The notes beneath the pieces were generated by a model. That model did not search any database. It saw only the letters and a list, made by a program, of their open reading frames with translations, and was not told the DNA's origin. A program made the translations under genes and the position numbers. Shown here piece after piece: positions 21,339-29,171 of a stretch of 64,000 bases of DNA (position 1 is its first letter; each line of letters starts with the position of its first letter). Origin of the DNA: Nocardioides sp. cx-173 (GTDB lineage Bacteria > Actinomycetota > Actinomycetes > Propionibacteriales > Nocardioidaceae); contig NZ_CP088262.1 of NCBI RefSeq assembly GCF_021117365.1, positions 4,032,501 to 4,096,500 of the forward strand. Reading direction: 5' to 3'.

Positions 21339-22174
21339 GCGAGCTCGGACTGGCCAAGGCCCACGACACCTCGATCGAGGAGCGCTACACCCCGGCACCT
21401 CTGCTGAGGGGCAAGGTCCTCGTGATCTCCGGCATCGGCCCCGGACTGGGCCGGTCGCTGGCCGAGGAGGCCGCCAGGATGGGCGCCGACCTGGTGGTCG
21501 CCAGCCGGACCGAGTCGCGCCTGCGGGCACTGCAGGAGGAGCTCGAGGCTCACGGGGGCAGGGTCGTCAGCGTGGTCACCGACGTGACCGACGAGGACTC
21601 GCGCGTCCACCTGCGCGACCGGACCCTCGAGGCGTTCGGCCGCGTCGACTGCGTCATCAACAACGCGTTCACCATCCCGCCGATGGACCCGATCACCCAG
21701 ATCGAGCCCCGCAGGCTGGCGAAGGTCAACGAGACCAATGTCTTCGCCCCGCTGCGGCTCTCGGCGCTCTTCGCCGACGCGCTGGCAGACAGCACGGGGT
21801 CGATCATCATGCTCAACTCCTGCGTCTCGTTCAGCTCGCAGCCCGAATACGCCGGCTACAAGCTGTCCAAGGGGGCACTGGAGCACCTCGCGTCGTCGCT
21901 GGCCACCGAGCTGGGGCCGCGCGGCATCCGGGTCAACAGCGTCGCTCCGTCTTACATCTACGAGGACGTCAACCGCGGCTACTTCGACTACCTCGCCGCC
22001 GTCGAGGGCAAGACCCACGAGGAGGTCTACGCCGAGCGGGCCGCGCCCACCGACCTCAAGCGACTGGCCTCTGCTCAGGAGGTGGCGCGGGCCACGCTCT
22101 TCCTCGCCAGCGACCTGGCCTCCGCGGTCACCGGGCAGATGCTGACCGTCGACTGCGGCGAGTTCCACAGCTGA
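21335..22174 (+). CDS. Short-chain dehydrogenase/reductase (steroid-linked operon)
   Basis: A 279-residue NAD(P)-dependent SDR. The nucleotide site is VISGIGPGLGRSLAEEAARMG, with Asn in CVINNAFTIPP, a serine in IIMLNSCVSF and the catalytic YKLSK (Tyr-x3-Lys) at about residue 170. The N terminus is extended by about 28 residues relative to minimal SDRs. The TTG at 21335 overlaps the previous stop (TTGA), and the next gene begins 1 base after its stop codon. It probably oxidises or reduces a hydroxyl group on the operon's substrate. Confidence 0.9.
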   Translation: MSELGLAKAHDTSIEERYTPAPLLRGKVLVISGIGPGLGRSLAEEAARMGADLVVASRTESRLRALQEELEAHGGRVVSVVTDVTDEDSRVHLRDRTLEAFGRVDCVINNAFTIPPMDPITQIEPRRLAKVNETNVFAPLRLSALFADALADSTGSIIMLNSCVSFSSQPEYAGYKLSKGALEHLASSLATELGPRGIRVNSVAPSYIYEDVNRGYFDYLAAVEGKTHEEVYAERAAPTDLKRLASAQEVARATLFLASDLASAVTGQMLTVDCGEFHS

Positions 22175-22175
22175 C

Positions 22176-23333
22176 ATGAGCGACAACGTCATGGTGCGCG
22201 AGCGGCCCGACGTCGGCTCGTACGACGACATCGTCGCGGCCGCCGTCCGGACCACCGGGCTGTCGGACTTCGGGGGCACCGCGCACGAGGAGGGGCTGCG
22301 GGTCCTGGTCGAGGACCTGGCCTCGCCGGAGGCGGGGCTGACGCCGCGCGGCAACTACTTCCAGCGCTCGGAGGTGAAGTCGGCACTGGTCGGGGCGCTG
22401 CTCACCCAGGCCCAGCTCGCCGCCCACCCCGAGCATGCCGACGTGCCCATCGAGCGGCCGGTGTTCGTCATGGGGCTGCCGCGCACCGGCACGACCGCGC
22501 TGCACCGGCTGCTGCACGCCGACCCCGCGGCGCAGGGGCTGGAGATGTGGCTGACGCAGTACCCGCAGCCGCGGCCGCCGCGCGAGACCTGGGAGTCGGA
22601 CCCGATCTTCACCGCGATGCAGCAGGCGTTCACGGCCCACCACGTCGAGTCGCCGGGGTTCATGGGCATCCACTACATGGATGCGACCACGGTCGAGGAG
22701 TGCTGGCGGCTGCTGCGCCAGACCGGCAAGTCGCACTCCTACGAGTCGCTGGCCCACGTCCCGCGCTACACCGCCTGGCTGGCCGACCAGGACTGGACCG
22801 ACGCCTACGCGCGTCACCGGGCGAACCTCCAGCTGGTCGGACTCCACGACCCCGACAAGCGGTGGGTGCTCAAGAACCCCTCGCACCTGACGGCGCTCGA
22901 CGCGCTCATGGCCGTCTACCCGGACGCCTTGGTCGTCTACACCCACCGCGACCCCGTCGTGTGCCTCGCCTCGTCCTGCTCGCTGTCCGCCGAGACCACG
23001 GCCGGCCACTCGACGACGTACGTCGGAGACGTCATCGGCCGGACCCAGCTCGACCTGTGGGCGCGGGCCTTCCACGCCTTCCACGACGCGCGGCCGACCT
23101 ACGACCAGGCGCAGTTCGCCGACGTCGCCTTCTCCGACCTGGTCTCCGACCCGCTCGGCACGATGCGCGGCGTCTACGAGCGCTTCGACCTCGACTGGAC
23201 CCCGCAGGCCGAGGCGGCGATCACCGAGATCGACCGCGAGTCGAGGTCGGGCTCCGCCAAGCCGTCTCACCGCTACGACCTCGCCGACTACGGCTTGGCG
23301 GAGGCCGAGGTGCGTCGGGCCTTCGACCGCTGA
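22176..23333 (+). CDS. Sulfotransferase family protein
   Basis: A 385-residue PAPS-sulfotransferase-fold protein. The 5'-phosphosulfate loop is PVFVMGLPRTGTTALHRLL (about residues 93-111). A KRWVLKNPSHLTALDAL segment and YTHRDPVVCLASSCSL form the 3'-phosphate site region. Similar proteins sit in mycobacterial steroid loci, where their reaction is not known to me; a sulfated sterol or a non-sulfating role are both possible. It is the last gene of the operon that starts at the KstR box. Confidence 0.88.
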   Translation: MSDNVMVRERPDVGSYDDIVAAAVRTTGLSDFGGTAHEEGLRVLVEDLASPEAGLTPRGNYFQRSEVKSALVGALLTQAQLAAHPEHADVPIERPVFVMGLPRTGTTALHRLLHADPAAQGLEMWLTQYPQPRPPRETWESDPIFTAMQQAFTAHHVESPGFMGIHYMDATTVEECWRLLRQTGKSHSYESLAHVPRYTAWLADQDWTDAYARHRANLQLVGLHDPDKRWVLKNPSHLTALDALMAVYPDALVVYTHRDPVVCLASSCSLSAETTAGHSTTYVGDVIGRTQLDLWARAFHAFHDARPTYDQAQFADVAFSDLVSDPLGTMRGVYERFDLDWTPQAEAAITEIDRESRSGSAKPSHRYDLADYGLAEAEVRRAFDR

Positions 23334-23424
23334 CGCTCCCGTCCACAGGCGGCGCAGGCCCCGGTTTGCGGGGTACGCCGACGCGAGCAGCCTCCGGGTA
23401 TGTTCACCACCACCCGCCACCCCC

Positions 23425-23865
23425 ATGTCCGCCGCTGACCTCGGGATCGCGCTGCCGCCGTCGTGGCGGCAGCGCGCCGACCCCGATCACGGCGTGCTCG
23501 TCACCGCCCGCGCTTCGTCACTGCCGGCCAGCGGCGTGCGCCCCGAGCTCACGCTCGCCTGCGTCCCGGTCGATCGCCCGCTCGAGGAGTGGCGCGCCGA
23601 GGCGATGCGCGATCTCGAGGCCCGGCTTGAGGACTTCGACCTCGAGGACGACGACGAGTTCGACCTCTTCGGCCACGCCGTCGCCTATCGCCGCTTCGCG
23701 CACCGGCTCGGCACCGCCGACCTGCTCTGTGACCAGTGGGCGTGGCGGGTCGGGTCCGTGGGGGTGACTCTCACCTGCTCGGTCGCCCGGGAGGACTACT
23801 GGGACTACTGCGACGTGTTCGAGGCGATCGCCGAGACCGTCGACGTCAGCCCGCTCGCCGCCTGA
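23425..23865 (+). CDS. Hypothetical acidic protein (possibly LpqN/DUF1795-like fold)
   Basis: A 146-residue protein without signal peptide or membrane helix. It has an acidic middle segment, DLEARLEDFDLEDDDEFDLFG. The layout (LPPSWRQRADPDHGVLVTAR, a central strand run, and an end EDYWDYCDVFEAIAETVDV) is reminiscent of the LpqN/Mog1 fold, but I could not confirm that. The ATG at 23425 follows a 91-base gap after the sulfotransferase. Function unknown. Confidence 0.65.
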   Translation: MSAADLGIALPPSWRQRADPDHGVLVTARASSLPASGVRPELTLACVPVDRPLEEWRAEAMRDLEARLEDFDLEDDDEFDLFGHAVAYRRFAHRLGTADLLCDQWAWRVGSVGVTLTCSVAREDYWDYCDVFEAIAETVDVSPLAA

Positions 23866-23886
23866 CCCGGGCGCGCCGACGCGCGC

Positions 23887-24684
23887 TCACAGCGCCTTGG
23901 TCCGCCCGCCGTCGGCATCGAGGATCGCTCCGTGGACGAGCCCCGAGGCGGGCGACAGCAGGAAGGCGGCGAGCCCAGCGATGTCCTCGGGCGTTCCCAG
24001 GCGGCAGACGTGGTCGCGCTGCTCCATCGCGGCGATCTCCTCGTCCAGCGTGATGCCGGCGGTCTCCGCCCGCAGGGTCAGCATCGCCACGAGCCGCGGG
24101 GTCAGCACCGCACCCGGGTTGATGGCGTTGACCCGCACCCCGTCGCCGACCCCCCGGTCGGCGAAGACCTTGGTAAGGGCCAGGAGCGCGGCACTGAGCG
24201 GACCGGTCATCGCGACGGCGTCGCTCGGCGTCCTGGCACCGATGCCGCCGATGTTGAGGATCGCGCCGCGTCGAGCCGCGAGCGCCGGCCATGCCGCGCG
24301 CATCAGCCTCAGTGCACCGAAGACCTTGACCTCGAAGCCGACGACCCACTCCTCGTCGCTCAGCGTGCTAGTCGTGCCGAACCGGGTGGCGCTCGCGCAG
24401 TTGACCAGGGCGTCGATCCGCCCGCGCCACCCGAGCACCTCCTGCACCGACCGCTCGACGTCCTCGACGCTGCGCACGTCGCATACCACGGGAAGCGACC
24501 GCTCCCCGATCTCCTCCTGGAGGGTCGCCAGCCGTTCTCGCGAGCGAGCCAAGGCAGCGACGCGATAGCCGTCGGCCGCCAGGCGCAGCGCGATCGCCCG
24601 GCCGATCCCCTCGCTGGCGCCCGTCACGATCGCGACCCGGTCCGTCGCCTGGCCGGGTGCCAGGGCGACCTCGGAGTCAGGCAC
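23887..24684 (-). CDS. SDR-fold protein lacking the catalytic triad
   Basis: A 265-residue Rossmann protein of the SDR type. The cofactor motif is intact (VTGASEGIGRAIALRLAADG), as are CDVRSVEDVER and LVNCASATRFG. The catalytic region, aligned without gaps to the ordinary SDR at 38862 in this window, reads NIGGIGARTPSDAVAMTGPL: Ser becomes Gly, Tyr becomes Thr and Lys becomes Ser. It may bind NAD(P) without ordinary SDR chemistry, or use other residues. The GTG start overlaps the upstream crotonase by 8 bases; it is the last gene of the cupin-crotonase-CoA-transferase-crotonase operon. Confidence 0.82.
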   Translation of the reverse strand: MPDSEVALAPGQATDRVAIVTGASEGIGRAIALRLAADGYRVAALARSRERLATLQEEIGERSLPVVCDVRSVEDVERSVQEVLGWRGRIDALVNCASATRFGTTSTLSDEEWVVGFEVKVFGALRLMRAAWPALAARRGAILNIGGIGARTPSDAVAMTGPLSAALLALTKVFADRGVGDGVRVNAINPGAVLTPRLVAMLTLRAETAGITLDEEIAAMEQRDHVCRLGTPEDIAGLAAFLLSPASGLVHGAILDADGGRTKAL

Positions 24685-25513
24685 GAGCCTCCCGCCGGAG
24701 CTCGTCGGGGACCCAGCTCGGCGAGCGCTTCTCGATGAAGGCCGCGAAGCCTTCGCGGGACTCCGGGCGCTGCAGGCTGTCGAACATCGCGATCCGGTCG
24801 TGCAGGCCGACGTACTGGTCCAGCACCCGCTTCACGTCGCGTCGGGCCAGGGGTGCCGTCTGGCACACCTGTCCCAGGACCTGAGTCGCCTCCTCCAGCA
24901 GCCGCTCGTGAGCCGCGACCCGGCTGACCAGGCCCCACTCGAGTGCCTCGGTCGCCGTGAGCGTGCGTCCGGTGAGCATCAGGTCGCGGGTGCGCACCGG
25001 CCCCACCAGCCGGGTGAGGACCTGGGCGTAGTAGGTGTCCGAGATCCCCCGCAGCAGCTCCGGGACCCGGAAGGTGGCGCGCTCGCTGACCACGGCGAGG
25101 TCCGAGCAGAGGGAGATCATGAGCCCGCCACCCTGGCAGATCCCGTTGACCGCCGACACGACCGGCTTGATGCTCTGCCGCAGCACGTCGAAGGGGAGGA
25201 CGTCGATCGCCCCGGGCACACCGCCCAGGTGCAGCCAGTTGTCACCGGACCCCTTGCCCAGGTCGCCGCCCGGGATGAAGACGTCGTCGATCCCGGTGAT
25301 CACCAGGCCGGCGAGGTCGGGGTCGGCGTCGACGCGGCGCACGGCGTAACGGATGCCGAAGTACATCGCGGGGGTGAGCGCGTTGCGGGCCTCCGGCCTG
25401 TCGACGACCACGCGCGCAAAGGGGCCCTCGCGCTCGAACCGCAGGTAGGGGGTGCCGAGCCAGTCTCCCTCTGGTGGGCGGGGCCCGGCCTCGACGGCGT
25501 GGTCCTGGGCCAT
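24677..25513 (-). CDS. Enoyl-CoA hydratase/isomerase (crotonase)
   Basis: A 278-residue crotonase that hydrates or isomerises a CoA thioester. Core motifs: VVVDRPEARNALTPAMY, the first oxyanion loop FIPGGDLGKGSGD, the second ICQGGGLMISLCSDLAVVSE, and the glutamate-bearing FRVPELLRGI. The C-terminal helices end AFIEKRSPSW, so the protein is complete. The ATG at 25513 lies 37 bases after the CoA-transferase stop, and an operator-like element spans that gap. It may be read both from the cupin promoter and from an internal one. Substrate unknown. Confidence 0.88.
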   Translation of the reverse strand: MAQDHAVEAGPRPPEGDWLGTPYLRFEREGPFARVVVDRPEARNALTPAMYFGIRYAVRRVDADPDLAGLVITGIDDVFIPGGDLGKGSGDNWLHLGGVPGAIDVLPFDVLRQSIKPVVSAVNGICQGGGLMISLCSDLAVVSERATFRVPELLRGISDTYYAQVLTRLVGPVRTRDLMLTGRTLTATEALEWGLVSRVAAHERLLEEATQVLGQVCQTAPLARRDVKRVLDQYVGLHDRIAMFDSLQRPESREGFAAFIEKRSPSWVPDELRREARA

Positions 25514-25533
25514 GAGCAACTCCCTCGTCCGAC

Positions 25534-25560
25534 GGCTAACTATTGCTAAATCATATAACG
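25534..25560. promoter_or_regulatory. Island operator, site A (before the crotonase)
   Basis: The 17-mer at 25544-25560, TGCTAAATCATATAACG, matches the inferred palindrome AGTTAGAT-S-ATCTAACT at 12 of 17 positions. A second half-site, GGCTAACT, lies at 25534-25541. The element overlaps the stop codon of the CoA-transferase and lies 21-47 bases upstream of the crotonase start. It is an AT-rich block in DNA of about 70% G+C. Confidence 0.5.
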
Positions 25561-26588
25561 GTATTGAGTCGATGCTTCGCGCACCCGGACTCGGTGGCGG
25601 CGGCCACGCACACGTCGTGCATCGAGACGTCCAGGAGGGCGCCACTCCCCCGGGCGAGCTGCACCGCGACCGCGGCGGCGGCCGCCGCACCGGTGAGGGG
25701 ATCGGCGAGGGCGTCTCCGACCGCGCGCGGCCCGCGCTCGGTGCGTACGACGAGCCCGGCCCCGGCGGCCACGTCGTCGCCGAAGCCGACCCGCATCCCG
25801 TCCGCGCCCTCACGCCCGTAGGCCGTGATGCTGGCCCAGACGACGCCCCGCGCGACGTGCTCCTCGGCCACGACGCCGAGCTGGCGCAGCGCTCGGGGCC
25901 GGCTGGCCTCGATGACGACGTCCGCGGCTCCGATCAGCTCGTGGAGCCGTTCGATCTCGGTCCCGAAGTCGAGGACGACGGACTCCTGGCCGGCGTGGAG
26001 CCGCTCGTAGAAGGCGGGCGGACCCAGCCGGGCACCGTCGGGACGAGCGGCACTCTCGACCTTGGTCACCTCGGCGCCCAGGAGGCCGAGCAGACGCGCC
26101 GCCAGCGGGCCCGCCCAGAGCGCGGAGAGATCGACGACGCGCGGGCGGGGACGGAGCCGGCGCTCTCCCCCCGACGTGACGACCACCGGGGGGCGCCGGA
26201 TCGCCGGATCACCCGAGGGGATCCGGGCAGCGGGCATCCCGAGCACGACCGCGCGCGCTTCGGCGGCCGCGACCGGCTGACCGCGGAGCCAGTCGGCCAC
26301 CACCGACCAGCAGGCCTCCGGGTCCGCGTCGTCCGCGGGCCGCTGCACGAGGGCAGGCACCAGCTCCCGGTCGCTGTCCCGGGCCAGCGACAGCCCGAGC
26401 CAGCCGTCCGCGGCCGCCAGGATCCGGAACGCGCGGCGCGGGACGAAGTCGCTCCCGGCGAGGAGCGCTCGCTCGTCGAGCACCTCCACCCCGGGGAGCG
26501 CCAGGTCCGGGGCGTGGGAGGCGAGCACGGCGAGGCTGTGGCGCACACTGGCCTCGGCCGCCGCGCGTACCTCACTCGCGGACTTCAT
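25551..26588 (-). CDS. CaiB/BaiF-type CoA-transferase with permuted domain order
   Basis: A 345-residue family III CoA-transferase, shorter than the usual 380-430. The normal N-terminal Rossmann segment (VVDLSALWAGPLAARLLGLL, then GAEVTKVES) begins only at about residue 147. The Asp that forms the acyl-aspartyl intermediate is visible in VGFGDDVAAGAG, and this part ends at LLDVSMHDVCVAA. Residues 45-125 (FRILAAADGWLGLSLARD, WSVVADWLRGQ, AAEARAVVLGMP) look like the small domain that normally follows. The order is therefore small domain then Rossmann domain, as in a circular permutation. It overlaps the upstream crotonase gene by 17 bases. Confidence 0.8.
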   Translation of the reverse strand: MKSASEVRAAAEASVRHSLAVLASHAPDLALPGVEVLDERALLAGSDFVPRRAFRILAAADGWLGLSLARDSDRELVPALVQRPADDADPEACWSVVADWLRGQPVAAAEARAVVLGMPAARIPSGDPAIRRPPVVVTSGGERRLRPRPRVVDLSALWAGPLAARLLGLLGAEVTKVESAARPDGARLGPPAFYERLHAGQESVVLDFGTEIERLHELIGAADVVIEASRPRALRQLGVVAEEHVARGVVWASITAYGREGADGMRVGFGDDVAAGAGLVVRTERGPRAVGDALADPLTGAAAAAAVAVQLARGSGALLDVSMHDVCVAAATESGCAKHRLNTVI

Positions 26589-27621
26589 CGACCAGCCCCC
26601 AGCGCCGGGCCGCGGCCAACGGCAGCGGTCGACCGCTCATCGCGAGATAGGCGGTGCGCCACGGGCCGATGCGCCGAGTCACGCCCACCGTCCCCCCGGC
26701 GCCGGGCACCAGTCCCATCCCCAGCTCCGGGAGCAGGATCCGCGCGTCCGACCGGGCGACCACCGTGCCGGCGTACGACGCGATCTCGATGCCGGCGCCG
26801 ACGCAGGCACCGTGGAGCACCACCGTGACCCGCTCCCGGACCCGATGCAGGCGGGCGGCGACCGAGCGGTCCGTCCGGATCAGGTGGGCGATCGTCGGAT
26901 CGGCGCTCAGCCCGAACTCGTCGAGGTCGCCGCCGCTGCAGAACGAGCGCCCGGCGCCGCGCAGGGTCACCGCGGTGATCGTCGGGTCGGCGGCGACGAG
27001 GTCGAACGCCTCGGCCAGGCCGTCGCGCACGTCCCGGCTGAACGCGTTGTGCCGCTCCGGACGGTTCAGCAGCACGAGGAGCTCGTGACCGTGCCGCTCG
27101 ACGACCACCGGCTCGCCCACGGGCTCGGCGCCGGGCTTGCGCGCCCGCCCCTCGAGCCAGCGCGCGAACTCCGGCCCGGCCATCAGCATCGAGTACGCCA
27201 GCGACTCGGCCGTCAGCCCCTCGGCGACCGAGGCGTGCGCGGTCAGCGGGAGCAGGCCCGCGAGGACGCGGGTGGCCCTCGGCGAGTGCCGGGCGGTGGC
27301 CACCACCTGTGCGAGCTCGGCATCGACGTCGGCGACTCCGGCCTGCCAGGGGGCCGCCTCCGCCTCCTGCGGCACGAGCGTCGTGGTCAGCACCCTGCCG
27401 AGAGCCTCGCGACCCGGACCGACGCCCGAGCGTCCCACGCCGACCACCGGCACGGCGCTCGCGGCGACCGCGGCCGCGGCGCGGTCAAGCACACCACTGG
27501 CCTCGGACCCGCCGAGCTCGACCACGACGAGGGCCGGGGTCGGCATACCGTCCCTCAGGCGCAGGCCGTCGGCGAGCACCGCCGGGAGGTCCTCCACCCC
27601 GACGGTGACGACATCCGGCAC
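26572..27621 (-). CDS. Crotonase-fold protein with rearranged C-terminal helices
   Basis: A 349-residue enoyl-CoA hydratase/isomerase family protein. A crotonase core occupies about residues 170-349: LVLLNRPERHNAFSRDVRDG, oxyanion loops FCSGGDLDEFG and GACVGAGIEIASY, and ILLPELGMGLVPGAGGT. It stops at GLVDEVRE, just where the C-terminal helical trimerisation domain should begin. The N-terminal half instead contains a segment resembling that domain (SPRATRVLAGLL, VAEGLTAESLAYSML, EFARWLEGRARKP, about residues 110-165). This is either a permuted crotonase or a tandem pair with decayed ends. It is the second gene of the cupin operon. Confidence 0.8.
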   Translation of the reverse strand: MPDVVTVGVEDLPAVLADGLRLRDGMPTPALVVVELGGSEASGVLDRAAAAVAASAVPVVGVGRSGVGPGREALGRVLTTTLVPQEAEAAPWQAGVADVDAELAQVVATARHSPRATRVLAGLLPLTAHASVAEGLTAESLAYSMLMAGPEFARWLEGRARKPGAEPVGEPVVVERHGHELLVLLNRPERHNAFSRDVRDGLAEAFDLVAADPTITAVTLRGAGRSFCSGGDLDEFGLSADPTIAHLIRTDRSVAARLHRVRERVTVVLHGACVGAGIEIASYAGTVVARSDARILLPELGMGLVPGAGGTVGVTRRIGPWRTAYLAMSGRPLPLAAARRWGLVDEVRE

Positions 27622-27650
27622 GGCTCAGCCCCCTCGTCGGCGATCGCGGG

Positions 27651-28121
27651 CTAGCGGTGCACCCACCCCTGGTCGTACCAGATCGTCTTCAGCATCGTCA
27701 CCGGGACGCCCCAGGTCTCGATGTAGGTGACGCCTTCCGGGCCGGCCGTCATCGTGTAGGGAGTGCCGGCCCGGCTGGTGAAGATGTCACCCGGGCCGAT
27801 GACCACCGTCTGCAGCGCGTCGTCCTCGCCGTACTCGATGCTGTACTCGCCCTGGAACACGACGAGCGTCTCGTCGATGTTGTGCTCGTGCCGCGGGACC
27901 ATGAAGTTCGGGACGACGCGGAGCACGTTGCGGTTGAAGGCCGGGACGTCGATCGGCTTCCTGCAGACGAACATGTTCTCGCCGAACGTCGCCGCGAAGT
28001 CGACCGGCGCGTCGGCGAGCAGCCCGCCGTCGACCCACAGGTACGTCGGGCTGTCCTGCTGATCGAGGTTCATCGGCGTCCAGCCCTCGTCGTCGACGAG
28101 GCTGGCGTAGTGGAGGACCAT
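27651..28121 (-). CDS. Cupin-domain protein
   Basis: A 156-residue single-domain cupin. The metal motif 1 is FMVPRHEHNIDETLVVFQGEY, close to G(X)5HXH(X)3-4E; motif 2 includes GPGDIFTSRAGTPYTMTAGPEG. A C-terminal YIETWGVPVTMLKTIWYDQGW follows. Small cupins in catabolic loci act as metal-dependent dioxygenases, isomerases or decarboxylases, or as binding proteins. I prefer the ATG at 28121, with GAAGG at suitable spacing, over the one at 28130. It leads a five-gene minus-strand operon (29-base gap to the next gene) and is divergent from iclR. Confidence 0.83.
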   Translation of the reverse strand: MVLHYASLVDDEGWTPMNLDQQDSPTYLWVDGGLLADAPVDFAATFGENMFVCRKPIDVPAFNRNVLRVVPNFMVPRHEHNIDETLVVFQGEYSIEYGEDDALQTVVIGPGDIFTSRAGTPYTMTAGPEGVTYIETWGVPVTMLKTIWYDQGWVHR

Positions 28122-28220
28122 GCCGCGCATCCTTCACCGAGACCACCCCAGATCACGCCCGGATGTCCTGATCAGCGGAACCGGGATCCGGCGCCAGTGC
28201 CCGGATCGCGACCACCTCCG

Positions 28221-28264
28221 TTGACATTTCACCCGCACACAGAGTTAGATCATATTACTGTTTG
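28221..28264. promoter_or_regulatory. Divergent cupin/iclR control region with island operator, site B
   Basis: TTGACA at 28221-28226 could be a -35 box for iclR. The best copy of the island element lies at 28243-28259: AGTTAGAT-C-ATATTACT, matching AGTTAGAT-S-ATCTAACT at 15 of 17 positions. It is 54 bases upstream of the iclR start and about 120 bases from the cupin start, so it could serve both directions. An IclR regulator commonly controls its own divergent promoter. Confidence 0.55.
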
Positions 28265-28313
28265 TGATGGGGGTTACATTTCCCGTGACCCACGCTACAT
28301 CCTGGGAGTCGAC

Positions 28314-29150
28314 ATGACGGTCCTGCACGATGACCTGCTACTAGAAGAGGCGGAGACCGACGCGGTCGTCCGGCCGCTGAGGCCTGCCGAGAGCCCCGAC
28401 CGCACGGTCCTGGGCCGGCTCGACCTGATCCTCCATGCGTTCGGGGGGAACGACGGCGTCCTGGCTCTCAGCGAGATGAGCCGACGGGTCAACCTCCCGA
28501 AGTCGACGGTGCACCGGCTCGCCGACCAGATGTGCGCGGTGGGGTGGCTGGAACGCAAGAGCGGCGGATACCGGGTCGGACTCAAGCTCCTCGACCTCGG
28601 CGGTGTCGCCCTCCAGCGCAACGGGCTGCGGGACGTCGCCTTCCGGCACATCCATGCCCTCGCCGTGAAGACCGGCCTGGGCGTGCAGCTGGCCCTCCTG
28701 GACCAGAGCTCGGTCGTCTACCTCGACTGCATCGTGCTCGGCCGCTTCAAGCTGCCGACTCGGGTCGGCGGCCGGGAGCCGGCGTACTGCACCGGGCTCG
28801 GCAAGGCGATGCTGGCGTTCGAGGACAAGGACACCCAGCTGGCCGCGCTGCAAGACATGCCTCGGCGCACCGCCTCGACGGTCGTCGACCCGCGGGAGAT
28901 GCAGACCGAGCTCGCCAACATCCGCAGGGTCCAGGTCGCGCACGACCGCGAGGAGGCCTACCGAGGCCTCGGCTGCGTCGCAGCCCCGATCCTCGCCAAC
29001 GGCCGAGCGATCGGCGCGATCTCGGTGTCCGGACCGGTGGGACAGATCCAGGCACGCTGGCTCGCCCAGCACGTCCGCGACACCGCCCTGGCCATCTCCG
29101 AGCGTGGCCCGTCCGCCGCACCTGTCCAGCGCGCGCCACACGGTCCCTGA
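28314..29150 (+). CDS. IclR-family transcriptional regulator
   Basis: A 278-residue regulator. The winged helix-turn-helix spans about residues 33-95 (LALSEMSRRVNLPKSTVHRLADQM, then the wing ERKSGGYRVGLKLLDLG). The effector domain follows, with CTGLGKAMLAFEDKD, DREEAYRGLGCVAAPI and GAISVSGPVG, all typical of IclR ligand pockets. The ATG at 28314 has a TGGGAG ribosome site. Family members sense aromatic or small organic acids and regulate adjacent catabolic genes. It is the only transcription factor visible in the island and so the prime candidate for the recurring operator. Confidence 0.93.
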   Translation: MTVLHDDLLLEEAETDAVVRPLRPAESPDRTVLGRLDLILHAFGGNDGVLALSEMSRRVNLPKSTVHRLADQMCAVGWLERKSGGYRVGLKLLDLGGVALQRNGLRDVAFRHIHALAVKTGLGVQLALLDQSSVVYLDCIVLGRFKLPTRVGGREPAYCTGLGKAMLAFEDKDTQLAALQDMPRRTASTVVDPREMQTELANIRRVQVAHDREEAYRGLGCVAAPILANGRAIGAISVSGPVGQIQARWLAQHVRDTALAISERGPSAAPVQRAPHGP

Positions 29151-29171
29151 GAGCAGCGGCGGCGGAGCAGA

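Noticed and set aside
23359..23373. CCCCG-GTTTG-CGGGG as terminator of the KstR operon
   Set aside because: A 5-base stem is too short to claim in DNA of this composition.
25541..25566. The AT-rich block read as a -10 promoter box (CTAAAT)
   Set aside because: The same element occurs in both orientations relative to the genes it precedes, so a shared protein-binding site explains it better.
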